Shown piece after piece: positions 62,552 through 64,000 of a stretch of DNA of 64,000 nt (the stretch's first letter is position 1; each line of letters begins with the position of its first letter). Origin of the DNA: Rhizobium bangladeshense (GTDB lineage: Bacteria > Pseudomonadota > Alphaproteobacteria > Rhizobiales > Rhizobiaceae); contig NZ_LYPL01000010.1 in the NCBI RefSeq assembly GCF_001662075.1, positions 62,001 to 126,000 of the forward strand, read 5' to 3'. Under the pieces are notes generated by a model, which saw nothing but the letters and a program-made list of their open reading frames with translations, was not told the DNA's origin and made no database searches. The position numbers were made by a program, and so were the translations under genes.

Positions 62552-63466
62552 TCAGCCGCGTGCCGGCAGGGTCGCACCTGGTTGCCGCGGGCGGCGGGCG
62601 AGAGGGGGCGCAAAGATGATCACGTTCCCGAGCAGCGTCAGCGCCAGGCCGATCAGGCCGAGGCCGCTCCAGTGGTAGCCCTCGAACACCGTCGACAGCG
62701 ACAGGGCGACGATCGGAAACAGCACGGTGGCATAGGCCGCGCGTGAGGAGCCGATGCGGGACACCAGCATCAGGTAGGTGGTGAAACCGATCACCGATCC
62801 GATCGCCGAGAGATAGAGCAGCGCGGCAAGATAGGTGATGCCTGATGGTGCCACGATCGACGTCTGCGTCACGGCAATCAGGACGAGGAGGACGATCGTG
62901 CCATAGGTCATGCCCCAGGCATTGGCGGTCAGCGGTGAGATTCCGGCCGCGCTGTTGCGGCGCGATGCCATGTTGCCGAGCGAGAAGAACAGCGTGCCGA
63001 GCGCTGCGAGCCCGATCCCTTTCAACGTGCCCATATCGAAATCGACGACAACCTCCTCTCCGAACAGCAGGAGAAGGCCGGTTGCGCCGAGTGCCGCGGC
63101 GATGAGCGTGCGGCCTGTAATGCGGTCGCCGAAGAAGAGCCGCGCATTGACGGCATTGTAGATCGTCGCGAGCGAGAAGATCACCGAGATCAGCCCTGAT
63201 GGAATCGAGGCGGCGGCGTTGTAGAAACAGATGAAATTGAGGCTGAACAGGCAGAGCGCCTGCGCCAGGATGAAAGGTTGATCGCGCAAGGCAGGAAGCT
63301 TGAGCCGGCGCATGACGGCAAGGATGGCGACGAGGATCACCGCTGCCAGCGCAAATCTGTAAAAGACCGAGACCAGGACCGGCACGGGACCGACCTGCAT
63401 TGCAATGGCGATCCAGGTCGTCCCCCATATGAGGACGGTCGCGATGAAAAGAACGGCATTTGCCAT
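62552..63466 (-). CDS. EamA/DMT family transporter
   Basis: The product is 304 residues with ten predicted transmembrane helices in two EamA repeats. WGTTWIAIAMQVGPVPVLVS at the start is typical. ATG 63466 has GAGG seven bases upstream; the longer frame adds nine unlikely residues. It is divergent from an AraC gene, its probable regulator. Likely exporter of amino acids or other metabolites. Confidence 0.88.
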   Translation of the reverse strand: MANAVLFIATVLIWGTTWIAIAMQVGPVPVLVSVFYRFALAAVILVAILAVMRRLKLPALRDQPFILAQALCLFSLNFICFYNAAASIPSGLISVIFSLATIYNAVNARLFFGDRITGRTLIAAALGATGLLLLFGEEVVVDFDMGTLKGIGLAALGTLFFSLGNMASRRNSAAGISPLTANAWGMTYGTIVLLVLIAVTQTSIVAPSGITYLAALLYLSAIGSVIGFTTYLMLVSRIGSSRAAYATVLFPIVALSLSTVFEGYHWSGLGLIGLALTLLGNVIIFAPPLARRPRQPGATLPARG

Positions 63467-63619
63467 GGAGTGATCCTCTTTTCTCCACGACATAGATCAA
63501 CCGTGAGCCGGTCTCTTGCATATTCTTGCGGCGAAATTCCTTGCCCCGGACTTCCAGCTCGCCACGCGGGCCGTCCACCGGTATTGTTCGCAGGACGTCG
63601 CACGTGTGGGGAAGAATAG

Positions 63620-64000
63620 GTGAAAGACAGCCGCCTCTCGGTTTACAGCTTTTTGTCCGCATCTCCCTCTGCCCGGGTGTCACAGTCCATCGATCTGGGG
63701 TTCGGGCGATCAGCTGCCCTCTGGAGCAATGGCAACGACAGGATGAGCTATGAGCAGCCGGACGGACATACGTTCAGCCTTTATCTCAACGGTGGCGCCG
63801 GAACGCGCCGTCTGGATGGCAGCCCCGCTGCGCGAGGCCGGCCCGGCGCTTTGTGCGTCATGCCACAGGGGCACTCGTCCGAATGGGAAATCGCCGATCC
63901 CTTCGAATTCGTCCATCTCTATGTTCCGGACGACCAGATGCGCCGGATGTTTGCAGAGACGTTTGACCGCGATTCCAGGATGATGGTGCTTCCCGAAGTG
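63620..64000 (+). CDS. AraC-family regulator, N-terminal part (cut by window end)
   Basis: An open frame runs from GTG 63620 (GGGGAAG just upstream) to the last base without a stop. The visible 127 residues include YEQPDGHTFSLYLNGG, ALCVMPQGHSSEWEI and FEFVHLYVPDDQMRRMFAET, which fit the cupin-like sensor domain of AraC regulators. The DNA-binding domain must lie beyond the right edge. It is divergent from the EamA transporter over 153 bases. Confidence 0.7.
   Translation, partial: MKDSRLSVYSFLSASPSARVSQSIDLGFGRSAALWSNGNDRMSYEQPDGHTFSLYLNGGAGTRRLDGSPAARGRPGALCVMPQGHSSEWEIADPFEFVHLYVPDDQMRRMFAETFDRDSRMMVLPEV

Noticed and set aside
61317..63683. 788-codon minus-strand frame covering the ROK and EamA genes
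   Set aside because: It overlaps the ROK gene antisense and the EamA gene out of frame; the translation is low-complexity and lacks motifs.

Overview
The window looks like a segment of a Rhizobium genome, probably from the R. etli / R. leguminosarum group. Reasons: uniformly high GC in the core genes, dense arrays of ABC importers with sugar and amino-acid catabolic genes, rhizobial intergenic palindromes, and an asparagine-utilisation block (regulator, permease, asparaginase, aspartase) whose asparaginase keeps the catalytic and zinc residues of the R. etli ReAV enzyme at the same residue numbers. No rRNA, tRNA, CRISPR array or replication origin was seen.

Region 1 (1-15.2 kb) is a two-partner secretion locus of the contact-dependent inhibition type. 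It holds an outer-membrane TpsB transporter entering from the left edge, two small lipoproteins, and a 2967-residue TpsA/CdiA exoprotein whose AT-richer C-terminus carries a putative His/Cys (clan CD-like) peptidase toxin. A probable immunity gene starts 4 bases after it. Downstream is a patchwork of further immunity-like genes, a displaced toxin tail, remnants of a PIN-type toxin-antitoxin pair, one apparently intact IS3-family element and one IS scar.

Region 2 (15.3-24.1 kb) carries a DUF1349 protein and a peptide-type ABC importer (binding protein, two permeases, fused double ATPase). RidA, SelA-like PLP-enzyme and ureidoglycine-aminohydrolase-like genes lie between or after the importer genes. 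Region 3 (24.2-30.0 kb) has two tandem paralogous GntR regulators followed by ansP-ansA-ansB. Region 4 (30.1-43.3 kb) is mixed: a TauD-like dioxygenase, AhpD-like protein, pseudogene debris, two AraC regulators, a SUMF1-like protein overlapping a Tat-exported aldo/keto reductase, an MFS pump divergent from a TetR gene with clear palindromic operators, small conserved-looking proteins, pirin, a paired DMT exporter and a dienelactone hydrolase. IS30 remnants and rhizobial palindromes sit in the gaps.

Region 5 (43.6-49.1 kb) is an oxidoreductase plus a sugar-type ABC importer. Region 6 (49.3-54.6 kb) has a divergent LysR/metallo-beta-lactamase pair, a decayed partial copy of the sugar ABC ATPase, a kinase-like protein and an ArsR/SRPBCC pair. 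Region 7 (54.6-62.5 kb) is a second catabolic block: a D-threonine-aldolase/D-serine-dehydratase-like enzyme, M81 peptidase, NTF2-like protein, RidA, RpiR regulator, SDR, MFS exporter and ROK regulator. It ends with an EamA exporter divergent from an AraC regulator cut by the right edge. Regions 2, 5 and 7 have related AT-rich leader sequences, so they may share a regulator; this is inference.
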